Positions 1-9,045 are shown, counted from the stretch's first letter. The stretch is 64,000 bases of DNA from an uncultured Collinsella sp. (GCA_902462065.1 CABQAK010000004.1:1-64000); one strand, 5' to 3'. The notes: generated by a model from the letters alone, not told the origin. Program-made: numbers and translations.

Positions 1-682
1 TGCTGATACTGATTTTATAGCCGCCGCGACCGCCACGGTCGCCGCCACGGCCGCCACGGTCGTCACGACCGCCGCGAGGACCGCGATCCTCGTCCAGGCC
101 CATGGCGACGAGCGGAGCGATAACCTTATCGAGAGCGGCCATCAGCTCGGTGGCCTCCTCGTAAGAAAGCTCGGGCAGGAGCTTCTCCTTCTTGTTGGCA
201 AGCTCGACCAGGCCCTCAGCGGCATCCTCGGCAGCGAAGACAACAATCTTGCGCATATCGCCCTCGGCGTCGTCGATGCGGCCGACCAGATCGGCAGCCT
301 CGGCCTCGGCCATCAGACTATCGAGCTCACGAAGGCGCATGCCCAGCAGGTCGGACATTTCCTTCTGCTCCATCTTGGGCTTGAGGTCAAGAAGCTTGAT
401 GGCGCGCTCGATGTTCGCCATGCGCTCGGCCTTGGCCTCCTCCTCCTTGGAAATAGCAAAGCGACGGCTACGCAGCAGGCGGGCGGCCTTCTGCATCTTG
501 TCCATCAGCTCTTCGTCATCGTAATCAACGGCGGCCTCGACAACCTCGGCCTCCTCCTCGGCGGAAACCTCGTCAGCAGCCTCAACCTCGGCAGCTTCGG
601 TCTCCACGGTCTCGACTGCCTCAACCTCGGCAGCCACGGTCTCGTTCTCGGTCTCGTTCATGATCTCTTCGTTCTCGGACAT
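1..682 (-). CDS. Acidic coiled-coil protein with RGG-rich tail (C-terminus outside window)
   Basis: Unrecognised protein; about 227 residues are visible and the reading frame is still open at the window edge. The first 50 residues are almost all Glu, Ala, Val and Thr. The middle is a helical, charged region (about 55-190) with no enzyme motif I recognise. From about residue 200 it becomes an Arg-Gly-Gly repeat region (GGRDDRGGRGGDRGG), the composition of RNA-binding RGG boxes. The ATG at 682 follows a GGAG-type site in a leader of at least 100 bases. An RNA-associated role is inferred from composition only. Confidence 0.75.
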   Translation of the reverse strand, partial: MSENEEIMNETENETVAAEVEAVETVETEAAEVEAADEVSAEEEAEVVEAAVDYDDEELMDKMQKAARLLRSRRFAISKEEEAKAERMANIERAIKLLDLKPKMEQKEMSDLLGMRLRELDSLMAEAEAADLVGRIDDAEGDMRKIVVFAAEDAAEGLVELANKKEKLLPELSYEEATELMAALDKVIAPLVAMGLDEDRGPRGGRDDRGGRGGDRGGRGGYKISIS

Positions 683-834
683 GAGACTCCTTCTTGGCCC
701 TCTCGGGCATCATCGCCCCATTCGCGGGGCCCGTCGCGCACTCTTTGCGCTTTAAACATTCATGCCTCTCGGCAAAACGTCCATTAGTTTATGGTGTCAC
801 CATCCAATCTAGCTGCAGAATCTATGTGCACACA

Positions 835-2247
835 TTAATGCGACATGTGTGACTCGCGACGAGCGTACACCAGCGACGCCACGAACCCGACCACGGCAAT
901 CACAGCCGCCACACGCACCGCAGTTGCAAATCCAATCGCCTGGGCAACGTCGGTCGCAACGCCAGCCGCGCCGGCAGTCGCCGCAGAACTCGAGAGCAGG
1001 CCGATAAACAGCGACGGGCCAAACGATGCGGCAATCATGTTCCACGTGTTAAGCAATGCCGTTCCGTGAGGATGTTCAGCGGCAGGCAGCGTCTCCAAGC
1101 CGGCCGTTTGCGAGGGGCTCAGCACCAAACCGACTCCGGCATACACCACAACGGTCAGTGCCACGACGACGCCGATGTTCATGCTTGCCGCCGTCATCGA
1201 GATGGCAGTCTGCCCCACGGCAATCAGGGCAAAGCCGATCGGCAGCAGCGGCCATGCGCCACGGGCGTCCATCACGCGTCCGCCCACAATCGAGGTCACG
1301 GCGTTGCAGGCAATCGCCGGCAAAATGAGCAAGCCCGCAATAAGTGCGGTCATGCCGTATGCGCCCTCAAAATAGAGCGGCAACAAAACGCTCATCGAGA
1401 ACGTCGTCATCATCGACACCACCACAAGCAGACACGCAGGCCAAAAACGAACGCTCGCCATGGGACGCACGTTAAGCACCGGATGCTCGAGCTTGAGCTG
1501 GCGGGCCGCAAACAGGCCGAGCAGCACAACGGCAGCGAAAAGCGTCACGATACCGGCAATCAGATTGGTCGAGAACTCGCCTACGGAATACACAAATGCC
1601 GTAATACCGGCGGCGAGCAAAACAACCGACAGAATATCAAGCGTGGCGTTCGAACGCTCTCCGACATTCTGAACAAGCTTTACGCCCGCCGCAGCGACCA
1701 CAATGCCGCCCACCAGCGGCACTACGAACACCGCCCTCCAGCCAAACAACGTGCACATAAGACCGCTGATCACGGGTCCAAACGCCGGCCCCAGCGTAAT
1801 GCAGGCTCCGCCCAGGCTCAGATAGAGACCGAGCTTCTCGCGCGGAGCGCAAGACAGCACCACGTTCATCATGAGCGGGAACAAAATGCCCGATCCCGCA
1901 GCCTGCAGGATACGGCTCGGCAGCAAAACGCTAAACGACGGAGCGACCAGGCACAGGACTTCGCCGGCGACCATGCATCCGCATGCGAAAAACAGCAGCT
2001 TGCGCGTCGAGAAACGGCCGGACAGAAAGGCCATGATGGCCGTAAAGATCGACGTCACGATCATGTAGCCCGAAACGAGCCACTGCGCCGTGGTGGCATT
2101 CACCGAAAAGGCCGCCATAATGTCGTGCAACGCCACGTTAATGATGTTCTCGTTAAACGCAGCAACAAAAGCTGCAACATACATTACGACGAGAATTGCC
2201 GAGGCTGTCGACGGTGATTGAGTTTGCTTTTGGAATTTGGTCCCCAT
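835..2247 (-). CDS. MFS multidrug exporter, DHA2 (EmrB/QacA) type
   Basis: Proton-driven drug exporter of the inner membrane, 470 residues, the usual size for the 14-helix DHA2 family. The sequence is a series of hydrophobic helices starting at about residue 18. Family-like segments include a WLVSGYM element after helix 1, an LSGRFSTRKLL loop between helices 2 and 3 and an LGPAFGPVISG antiporter-type motif in helix 5. The open frame extends 145 codons upstream, but the start is set at 2247 because AGGAAGG lies 6 bases before this ATG and homology begins here. It is divergent from the deformylase-like gene at 2453. Substrate cannot be told from sequence. Confidence 0.88.
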   Translation of the reverse strand: MGTKFQKQTQSPSTASAILVVMYVAAFVAAFNENIINVALHDIMAAFSVNATTAQWLVSGYMIVTSIFTAIMAFLSGRFSTRKLLFFACGCMVAGEVLCLVAPSFSVLLPSRILQAAGSGILFPLMMNVVLSCAPREKLGLYLSLGGACITLGPAFGPVISGLMCTLFGWRAVFVVPLVGGIVVAAAGVKLVQNVGERSNATLDILSVVLLAAGITAFVYSVGEFSTNLIAGIVTLFAAVVLLGLFAARQLKLEHPVLNVRPMASVRFWPACLLVVVSMMTTFSMSVLLPLYFEGAYGMTALIAGLLILPAIACNAVTSIVGGRVMDARGAWPLLPIGFALIAVGQTAISMTAASMNIGVVVALTVVVYAGVGLVLSPSQTAGLETLPAAEHPHGTALLNTWNMIAASFGPSLFIGLLSSSAATAGAAGVATDVAQAIGFATAVRVAAVIAVVGFVASLVYARRESHMSH

Positions 2248-2452
2248 GAAATTCCTTCCTCTTAGAACGACAATCGCATCGCCCCAGAGGAACAGTCCAG
2301 GGCGAAAAATGAGCCCTAGACTTACGCCAGACGCCGTACACGACGAATCTGGCAACATGGTCCAACGTCGAAAGATTGTAACGCGGACGCGCAGCTTTCC
2401 TTCCGCGCTATTATTAAAAGTCCACGAAAGCATAAGACATGAGGAGCCCGCC

Positions 2453-2863
2453 ATGATTAAGCCCATCATGAAATCCGAGTTCTTTTTACGCCTGCCTTCC
2501 GAAGACGCGGGACCCGACGACGCCGTGATCGGGCAAGACCTCCTGGATACGCTCCACGAGCATGAGCACGAGTGCGTGGGCCTCGCTGCCAACATGATCG
2601 GCGTGCGCAAACGCGTCATCTGCGTAAAAGACGGCAACAGGGCGCTGCTCATGTACAACCCGCAAATTCTTGAGCAGGTCAATGCCTATCAGACGAGCGA
2701 AGGATGCCTCTCGCTGATCGGCGAGCGTCCCTGTACCCGCTATCGCCGCATTAAGGTTGAGTATTTGGACGAGAACTTCGTCCACCGCATAAAAAACTTC
2801 TCGGGCTACACCGCCGAGATCATCCAACACGAAATCGACCACTGCAACGGCGTCGTTATATAA
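2453..2863 (+). CDS. Peptide deformylase-like protein with altered motif I
   Basis: Member of the polypeptide deformylase fold, 136 residues, shorter than standard Def (about 150-190). Metal ligands look intact: EGCLS with Cys85, and HEIDH with His126, Glu127, His130. Motif I, normally GxGLAAxQ, reads VGLAANMIG: the conserved glutamine that stabilises the transition state is Met48. Deformylases remove the formyl group from nascent N-terminal Met; here that activity is uncertain. Start is the ATG at 2453, preceded by GAGGAG; the frame stays open far upstream without a better site. A second divergent paralogue lies at 10206-10625, so neither is likely to be the essential housekeeping Def. Confidence 0.82.
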   Translation: MIKPIMKSEFFLRLPSEDAGPDDAVIGQDLLDTLHEHEHECVGLAANMIGVRKRVICVKDGNRALLMYNPQILEQVNAYQTSEGCLSLIGERPCTRYRRIKVEYLDENFVHRIKNFSGYTAEIIQHEIDHCNGVVI

Positions 2864-2865
2864 GT

Positions 2866-2889
2866 TCCGCCGTTCTTCCGAACGGCGGA
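2866..2889. terminator. Hairpin directly after deformylase-like gene
   Basis: Perfect 10-bp stem (TCCGCCGTTC / GAACGGCGGA) with a TTCC loop, starting 2 bases after the stop codon. No T-run follows, so it may protect the 3' end rather than terminate by itself. Confidence 0.5.
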
Positions 2890-2939
2890 CCACTTGACGC
2901 TGCGCGAGCCGCATTCACGCCAATCTGACGTTCAATTTC

Positions 2940-2968
2940 GAGGGCGCGACCAGAAGGTCAGCGCCCTC
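2940..2968 (+). terminator. Hairpin terminator between convergent genes
   Basis: GAGGGCGC-GACC / GGTC-A-GCGCCCTC stem with an AGAA loop followed by TCATTTC. It lies between the deformylase-like gene and the convergent aminotransferase gene and could serve the plus-strand transcript. Confidence 0.55.
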
Positions 2969-3065
2969 TCATTTCACGTCACCTTGGCGCAAATGCGGCC
3001 CGCTCGCTGTCGTATGCCTATCCTGCGATGCTTCGATTCTTGCAGCGGAAGATCTACCCAATCCC

Positions 3066-4586
3066 CTACGATTGGCGGTAATGGTCAAAGAAGTCTGCCA
3101 AATCCTCGAGCGACTCTTTGAGTACTTCCATGCGCGGCAGGTACACGATGCGGAAGTGGTCGGGCTCGGCCCAGTTGAAGCCGCCGCCGCGCGTGATCAG
3201 GATCTTCTTCTCGTGCAGCAGGTCGAGGGCAAACTGCTCGTCATCGGTGATGTTGAACTTTTTAACATCCATCTTGGGGAAGATGTAGAACGCCGCGCGC
3301 GGCTTGACCACCGAGATGCCATCGATCTTGCTGAGTGCCTCATACACAAAGTTACGCTGCTCGTAGACACGGCCGCCGGGGCGGATGTAGTCGTTGACCG
3401 ACTGATGGCCACCGAGCGCCGTCTGGACGATCGACTGAGCCGGCACGTTGGAGCACAGGCGCATGTTGGATAGCATGTTGATACCCATGATGAAGTCACT
3501 CATACAGCGCTGGTTGCCCGAAAGCACCATCCAGCCAATACGATAGCCCGCGATCATGTGCGACTTGGAAAGGCCGCTAAAGGTGACGCAGGGCAGATCG
3601 GGGGCGAGCGAGGCAATCGAGACGTGCTCGTAGCCGTCCATGCACAGACGGTCGTAGATCTCGTCGGCAAAAATCATGAGCTGGTGCCTGCGCGCAACCT
3701 CAACGATGCCCTCGAGCACCTCGCGCGGATAGACGGAACCCGTGGGGTTGTTGGGGTTGATGATGACGAGGGCCTTGGTCGCGCTCGTGATCTTGGACTC
3801 CATATCCTCCAGGTCGGGATACCAATCCGCCTGCTCGTCGCACAGATAGTGCACGGGATGACCGCCGGCAAGGGTTGCACACGCCGTCCAGAGCGGATAG
3901 TCGGGGCTGGGGATCAGAATCTCGTCGCCATTGTCGAGCAGCGCGTTCATCGAAAGCTGAATGAGTTCGGACACGCCGTTGCCCGTGTAGATGTGCTCCA
4001 TCTGAACGTTGGGCAGGCCCTTGATCTGCGAGTACTGCATGATTGCTTTGCGCGCAGAGAACAGGCCGCGCGAGTTGGAGTAGCCTTCGCAGTCGGGCAG
4101 CTGCTGGCGCATGTCCTTGATAACCTCGTCGGGCGTGCGGAAACCGAAGGGCGCCGGGTTGCCGATATTGAGCTTGAGGATGCGCTCGCCCTCGTCCTCC
4201 ATGCGGGCAGCCTCGTCGACGACGGGACCGCGCACGTCATACAGGACGTTATCGAGCTTGGTGGATTTAGAAAAAGTACGCATGGTGGCGCTCCTTGGAA
4301 TTTGAGCCGTGGGACTAGGTTCGGATTTGGCAACGTTATGGGACGAGGACGCCTCGCCTTGATCGGCGTCACCGGCAAGCAGCCAGGTAACATCGACCTC
4401 CAAAATGCGGGCGAGCAGCTCTGCCGCATCGCGCCGCGGGATCGTCTTGCCGCTCACATATTGGCTCATCTGACTCTTGCCGAGTTTTTTGCCGAGCATC
4501 TCCGATGCGCGGATCACGTCCGACTGGCGAACGTCGCGATCGGACATAGTCTGTCGCAGGCGATCGCTAAACGTCTCTTGGGCCAC
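3066..4586 (-). CDS. XRE helix-turn-helix / AlaA-type aminotransferase fusion
   Basis: A 506-residue fusion. Residues about 5-75 form a Cro/CI-type DNA-binding domain (SQMSQYVSGKTIPRRDAAE); a 30-residue polar linker follows; residues about 105-506 are a class I PLP aminotransferase of the AlaA (alanine-pyruvate) type with NPNNPTG and the PLP-lysine segment SGLSKSHMIAGYRIGW. Start is a GTG at 4586: AAGGAGG sits 5 bases upstream, better than the ATG 13 codons earlier. The promoter carries a perfect palindrome, AATTGAAC-4-GTTCAATT, plus two half sites, suggesting self-regulation. It differs from MocR/GntR fusions, which use a winged helix. Alanine as substrate is by family only. Confidence 0.88.
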   Translation of the reverse strand: MAQETFSDRLRQTMSDRDVRQSDVIRASEMLGKKLGKSQMSQYVSGKTIPRRDAAELLARILEVDVTWLLAGDADQGEASSSHNVAKSEPSPTAQIPRSATMRTFSKSTKLDNVLYDVRGPVVDEAARMEDEGERILKLNIGNPAPFGFRTPDEVIKDMRQQLPDCEGYSNSRGLFSARKAIMQYSQIKGLPNVQMEHIYTGNGVSELIQLSMNALLDNGDEILIPSPDYPLWTACATLAGGHPVHYLCDEQADWYPDLEDMESKITSATKALVIINPNNPTGSVYPREVLEGIVEVARRHQLMIFADEIYDRLCMDGYEHVSIASLAPDLPCVTFSGLSKSHMIAGYRIGWMVLSGNQRCMSDFIMGINMLSNMRLCSNVPAQSIVQTALGGHQSVNDYIRPGGRVYEQRNFVYEALSKIDGISVVKPRAAFYIFPKMDVKKFNITDDEQFALDLLHEKKILITRGGGFNWAEPDHFRIVYLPRMEVLKESLEDLADFFDHYRQS

Positions 4587-4607
4587 TAGAACCTCCTTGC
4601 TGGCAAA

Positions 4608-4689
4608 GTTCAATTTATAGAACACGAATTGAACCAGGGTTCAATTTAGGCAGCAGTATAGCGCGGTACCTCATTCGAAAGTTCAATTT
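4608..4689. promoter_or_regulatory. Palindromic operator and half sites upstream of XRE-aminotransferase gene
   Basis: AATTGAAC (4627-4634) and GTTCAATT (4639-4646) form a perfect 8-bp palindrome with a CAGG spacer. The same half site GTTCAATTT occurs at 4608-4616 and 4681-4689. All lie just upstream of the GTG at 4586. Binding by the HTH domain of the adjacent gene is inferred. Confidence 0.55.
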
Positions 4690-4748
4690 CATAAGAAAAT
4701 GTACCGGACTCTGAGATTTGCCCAAAGCGGACAATGACGCGCACACGT

Positions 4749-5606
4749 TTAGAGGTATTCGAGGAAACGGGCGGTAGCAAGCGAAACATCGGCCGTGCGA
4801 TATATCGCGTTGATCTGCCGATGAGGACGTCCCTCGAGCGGGCGCACGGCGACATCGAACTGGCAGCGGCGCAAGATGAGCGCCGGAAGAATGCTCACGC
4901 CCAGGCCGTCCTCGACCATAGCCATAATCGCATAGTCATCCCAGGTCGACAGCTTAGAGCGCACCGCCAGGCCCGCGCGGCGAAACAGCGGCGTAATCTC
5001 GTCGTCGCTACCGCGTTCCAGCAGGATAAACTGCTCGTTGGCCAAATCGGCAAGGGAAACGACCTCCGCGGTGGCAAGCGAGGAGTCCGCTGGCACCACG
5101 GCCATCAGCTCGTCTTGCACCAACGGTCGCGACGCCATGCCGGCGCCGCGTGGCTCACGCGGGATAAAGCCCAGGTCGCAGCGGCCTTCCGCCACCCATT
5201 GCTCAATCTCGGAGTAATCACCCATCAGCAGCTCGTAATCGACATCCGGATGATCGGCGCGAAAGCGCGCAATCACCGGCGGCAGCACGTGGGTCGCCAC
5301 ACTCGAAAACGTACCGATGCAGATTTTGCCGCGCATGAGTCCACGCATCTCGTCCACGCGTCGCTGCAGGCGGCCAAACTCTTCGCATAACGCCTCGACT
5401 GCCGGCATGACCTGTCGCCCGTCCGCAGAAAGCACCACACCCTCGCGGTTGCGGTCAAGCACCTTAAAACCCCAGTCAGCCTCAAGGTCGCCCACCATGC
5501 GGCTCACGCCCGACTGCGAATAGCTCAGCCGCTCTGCGGCGCGTGTAAAACTGCCAGCACGCACCGTCTCCAGCAGCACCTGCATCTTTTGGATATTAGT
5601 CTCCAC
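4749..5606 (-). CDS. LysR-family transcriptional regulator
   Basis: LysR regulator of 285 residues, normal length. The N-terminal winged helix (about 4-62) contains GSFTRAAERLSYSQSGVSR; the rest is a periplasmic-binding-like co-inducer domain ending in a typical MVEDGLGVSILPALI segment. It is divergent from the EamA transporter at 5725, with a GTTCAC-5-GTGAAC palindrome between them, so control of that transporter is likely. A close paralogue with the same neighbour arrangement lies at 39383-40249. The inducer is unknown. Confidence 0.88.
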   Translation of the reverse strand: METNIQKMQVLLETVRAGSFTRAAERLSYSQSGVSRMVGDLEADWGFKVLDRNREGVVLSADGRQVMPAVEALCEEFGRLQRRVDEMRGLMRGKICIGTFSSVATHVLPPVIARFRADHPDVDYELLMGDYSEIEQWVAEGRCDLGFIPREPRGAGMASRPLVQDELMAVVPADSSLATAEVVSLADLANEQFILLERGSDDEITPLFRRAGLAVRSKLSTWDDYAIMAMVEDGLGVSILPALILRRCQFDVAVRPLEGRPHRQINAIYRTADVSLATARFLEYL

Positions 5607-5678
5607 AGCACGTCCCCACCCTTACATGAGCTTTTGTCATGTTTGCCATGCATTATATTCGCTTTTCTTCTAAAGCCA

Positions 5679-5695
5679 GTTCACCCATAGTGAAC
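5679..5695. promoter_or_regulatory. Possible LysR operator (palindrome)
   Basis: Perfect inverted repeat GTTCAC-CCATA-GTGAAC between the divergent LysR and EamA genes, with the T-N11-A spacing typical of LysR boxes. It lies 30 bases before the EamA start. Confidence 0.5.
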
Positions 5696-5724
5696 ATGTT
5701 CGGATATAGAGGGGATGTCAGCGC

Positions 5725-6636
5725 ATGAACAACGGACTGTTTACATACTTAGCAGCATTACTGTTGTTTGGCTCTAACGGCATCATCGCCGCTGCCATCG
5801 CGCTGCCGAGCTCCGACATTGTGCTACTACGCACGTTTTTGGGCGCGGTCTCGCTTGTCACCATCCTCGCCATCACCCAACGCCATAAGCTGCAGGCACC
5901 GTCTCGCCCCCGCGAAGCTGCGGCTCTCATCCTCTCGGGGGCCGCACTGGGCGCCAGCTGGATATTCCTGTTCCGCGCCTACCAGACGATCGGCGTTGGC
6001 ATCTCCTCGCTGCTGTATTACTGCGGCCCCATCATCGTTATGGCCCTCTCCCCGCTCATTTTTGGCGAGAAGCTGACCGGCGGTAAAATCGCCGGGTTTA
6101 TCGCCGTCGCCTGCGGCGCCTTCCTCATCGCGGCCCAAGGCCTCGGCGGCAATATGCCCATCGCAGGCATCGTGTGCGGCATCGCCTCGGCTTTCTGCTA
6201 CGCGTTGATGGTCATTGCCAGCAAGGGAGCGCCACATATCGAAGGTCTCGAGAACTCCACGCTCCAGGTGAGCGCCGCCTTTGTGACCGCGCTGGTCCTC
6301 ACGCTCGTCACCCAAGGCGCCCCCTCGTTCCTCTCCCCCAGCATTGCCGCCGGCATCGATTGGCGCGCCGTTGCCATGCTCGGCATTGTCAACACCGGAC
6401 TCGGTTGTCTGCTCTACTTTAGCGCCGTCGCCAAACTGCCCGTGCAGACCGTCGCCGTCGTCGGCTACCTTGAGCCGCTTTCGGCGGTCGTGTTCTCGGC
6501 CGTCCTTTTGGGCGAAACCATAACACCGGTCCGCCTGATGGGCGCCGCGCTTATCATCGGCGGCGCGATTTTTTGCGAACTCGCCGGCAAACGCGCAAAC
6601 GCCAAGGCCGGCATCGCCCAGACAGCACGTGCTTAA
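5725..6636 (+). CDS. EamA-family (DMT) membrane transporter
   Basis: Inner-membrane metabolite exporter of the drug/metabolite superfamily, 303 residues, with about ten hydrophobic helices in two EamA repeats (about 5-140 and 150-285). The second repeat ends with the usual VAVVGYLEPLSAVVFSAVLLGE segment. RBS GAGGGGA precedes the ATG. It is divergent from a LysR gene that probably controls it. Family members export amino acids or related metabolites; the substrate here cannot be told. Confidence 0.88.
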   Translation: MNNGLFTYLAALLLFGSNGIIAAAIALPSSDIVLLRTFLGAVSLVTILAITQRHKLQAPSRPREAAALILSGAALGASWIFLFRAYQTIGVGISSLLYYCGPIIVMALSPLIFGEKLTGGKIAGFIAVACGAFLIAAQGLGGNMPIAGIVCGIASAFCYALMVIASKGAPHIEGLENSTLQVSAAFVTALVLTLVTQGAPSFLSPSIAAGIDWRAVAMLGIVNTGLGCLLYFSAVAKLPVQTVAVVGYLEPLSAVVFSAVLLGETITPVRLMGAALIIGGAIFCELAGKRANAKAGIAQTARA

Positions 6637-6670
6637 AAGCCTTTGCTTTGAAATGCTACCTGCGTACATG

Positions 6671-6694
6671 AATAATCCCCAGATGGGGATTATT
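6671..6694. terminator. Perfect 10-bp hairpin between EamA and kup
   Basis: AATAATCCCC-AGAT-GGGGATTATT, a perfect stem with a four-base loop, 35 bases after the EamA stop. No T-run outside the stem; it could terminate EamA transcription or act as an operator for kup. A similar ATCCCC hairpin lies at 22559-22589. Confidence 0.45.
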
Positions 6695-6775
6695 GTCTAA
6701 AACACCCCGATGTGCCAAACTGCTCTTATATGTATAAAGATGGCATAAAGGCCTACTGCTCGTGGCGGAGGCCAG

Positions 6776-9025
6776 ATGTCCAAGGGAGTCCACGTGGCAC
6801 ACAACAAGCTGGAGGCAAGCCTCCAAGACCAGCGTAGTCAAGGCGGGCATGGAGCCATTCCCCTCTCCGCTGGCATGCTGCTCGTAACGCTCGGCGTCGT
6901 CTACGGTGACATCGGCACGAGCCCCATGTACACCATGAAATCAATCGTCGCCAACAACGGCGGCATCGGTACCGTCAGCGAGGACATGATCTTGGGCGCG
7001 CTCTCGCTCGTCATCTGGACCATGACACTCGTGACCACGGTCAAGTACGTTGTAATCGCCATGAAGGCCGACAACCATAACGAAGGCGGCATCTTCGCCC
7101 TGTTCAGTCTCGTGCGTAAGGTGGCGCCGTGGCTGATTCTCCCCGCCATGATCGGCGGCGCGGCGCTGCTCGCCGACGGCATCCTCACCCCCGCCGTCAC
7201 GGTCACCACAGCCATCGAGGGTCTGCGCACCATCGAATGGGGCCATGCGCTGCTGGGCGACGGCCAGACCAATGTGATCATCATTACCATCATCATTATC
7301 TGCGGTCTGTTTGCCATGCAGCGCGCCGGCACCTCGTCAATCGGCAAGCTGTTCGGCCCGCTTATGACGCTATGGTTCCTGTTCCTGGCGGGCGCCGGCC
7401 TGTTCAACATGCTCGGCAACCTGTCCATCCTACGCGCGCTCAACCCCATCCGCGGCATCATGTTCCTATTCTCGCCCATCAACCACTCGGGCATCATGGT
7501 GCTCGGCTTCGTCTTCCTGTCGACGACCGGCGCCGAGGCGCTCTACTCGGACATGGGCCACGTTGGCAAGGCAAACATCTATGCATCCTGGCCGTTTGTT
7601 AAGGCGGCCCTTATCCTCAACTATCTGGGTCAAGGGGCTTGGCTGCTCGCCAATAACTCCAACCCCCAGATGCTCGCGATGGATATCGTCAACCCGTTCT
7701 ATATGATGCTTCCCGAGCCCCTGCGCCCCTTTGCCATCGTGCTTTCGGCCGTGGCGGCCATCATTGCCTCGCAGGCGCTCATCACCGGCTCGTTCTCGCT
7801 GGTATCCGAGGCCACGCGTCTCAACCTTATGCCGCATCTGCGCATCCACTACCCCAGCGACACCAAGGGTCAGCTCTATATTCCGCTCGTCAACAACATC
7901 ATGTGGGTCGGCTGTATCTTCATTGTGCTGCTGTTCCAAAACTCCGAGCGCATGGAGAGCGCCTACGGCCTCGCCATTACCGTGACTATGCTCATGACCA
8001 CGACGCTATTGACGAGCTACATCGCCGGCATCCTCAAGCACAAGCTGGGTGCCTGCCTCTTCGCCCTGCTCTTTGGTGCCATTGAGCTGTGCTTCTTCGC
8101 TTCGTGCCTCACCATGTTCTTTGACGGCGGCTACGTCATGATCTTTTTGGCCGCGCTGCTGTTTGGCCTTATGTATGTGTGGCGTCGCGGTACCGCCATC
8201 GAGCGCACGCAGACGATTCTGCTGCCCGTCTCCAAGTACATCGACCAGCTCAACCGCCTGCGCAACGACGAGACCTACCCCGTGCTCGCCGACAATCTGG
8301 TGTTCCTCACCAACAGCCCCGACCCGCTCACGCTCGACCGCGACGTGCTCTATTCCATCCTGGACAAGCACCCCAAGCGTGCCAAGGCATATTGGTTCAT
8401 CAACGTGCATGTCACCGATGAGCCCTATACGCATGAGTATTCCGTTGAGACCTTTGGCACAGACTTCCTGTTCCGTGTGCGCTTGGACCTGGGCTTTAAG
8501 GTCAATCAGCGCATCAACGCCTACCTGCGCCAGATCGTTGGCGACCTGATGGCATCGGGTGAGTTGCCGCCGCAGCATCACACCTACTCCATCTACGAGA
8601 CACGCGGCAACGTGGGCGACTTCCGTTTTTGCATGCTGCGCAAGATGCTTGCCCCCGAAACGGACATCAACCGCAACGACCATCGCGTCATGGCCATCAA
8701 GTACGCCGTCCGCCGCGCCTGCGGAAGCCCGGCACGTTGGTACGGTCTCGAGAACTCGGCCATCATCATCGAGTACGTGCCGCTCTTTGCCCGCATGCGT
8801 CCGGCAGTCAAACTCATTCGCACCCAGGTGCCACTCGAGATCCAGATCGAAGAGGCTGAGGAAATGGAAGTCGACATCTTCTCGGACGACTTGGTCAACG
8901 GCAACGAGGCCGGCAAGAGCATGAACGTCGATCCCACCGAGTTGCTCGAGAGCGTCGTTGATACTCCCGAGCAGCAACAGCTCGACGGCCTCGAGAACGA
9001 ACAACTCAACGACGCCAACTTCTAG
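6776..9025 (+). CDS. kup: Kup low-affinity potassium uptake protein
   Basis: Proton-coupled K+ importer of the KUP/HAK family. Its family N-terminal signature GVVYGDIGTSPMYT is at about residues 42-55. About 12 helices occupy residues 30-470, followed by a cytoplasmic region. At 749 residues it is longer than typical Kup (about 620-680). The extra part is an acidic tail from about 690 (EEAEEMEVDIFSDD and onwards). Start is ATG 6776 with GGAGG four bases upstream; a GTG at 6791 with GGGAG is an alternative. I saw no convincing c-di-AMP riboswitch in the 140-base leader. Confidence 0.93.
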   Translation: MSKGVHVAHNKLEASLQDQRSQGGHGAIPLSAGMLLVTLGVVYGDIGTSPMYTMKSIVANNGGIGTVSEDMILGALSLVIWTMTLVTTVKYVVIAMKADNHNEGGIFALFSLVRKVAPWLILPAMIGGAALLADGILTPAVTVTTAIEGLRTIEWGHALLGDGQTNVIIITIIIICGLFAMQRAGTSSIGKLFGPLMTLWFLFLAGAGLFNMLGNLSILRALNPIRGIMFLFSPINHSGIMVLGFVFLSTTGAEALYSDMGHVGKANIYASWPFVKAALILNYLGQGAWLLANNSNPQMLAMDIVNPFYMMLPEPLRPFAIVLSAVAAIIASQALITGSFSLVSEATRLNLMPHLRIHYPSDTKGQLYIPLVNNIMWVGCIFIVLLFQNSERMESAYGLAITVTMLMTTTLLTSYIAGILKHKLGACLFALLFGAIELCFFASCLTMFFDGGYVMIFLAALLFGLMYVWRRGTAIERTQTILLPVSKYIDQLNRLRNDETYPVLADNLVFLTNSPDPLTLDRDVLYSILDKHPKRAKAYWFINVHVTDEPYTHEYSVETFGTDFLFRVRLDLGFKVNQRINAYLRQIVGDLMASGELPPQHHTYSIYETRGNVGDFRFCMLRKMLAPETDINRNDHRVMAIKYAVRRACGSPARWYGLENSAIIIEYVPLFARMRPAVKLIRTQVPLEIQIEEAEEMEVDIFSDDLVNGNEAGKSMNVDPTELLESVVDTPEQQQLDGLENEQLNDANF

Positions 9026-9045
9026 CGACGTCACAATTCAACGAC

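Noticed and set aside
1066..2217. 383-codon plus-strand frame
   Set aside because: Shadow of the MFS exporter gene, low-complexity Arg/His-rich product.
6637..6775. c-di-AMP (ydaO) riboswitch before kup
   Set aside because: Leader is too short and lacks the conserved ydaO segments.
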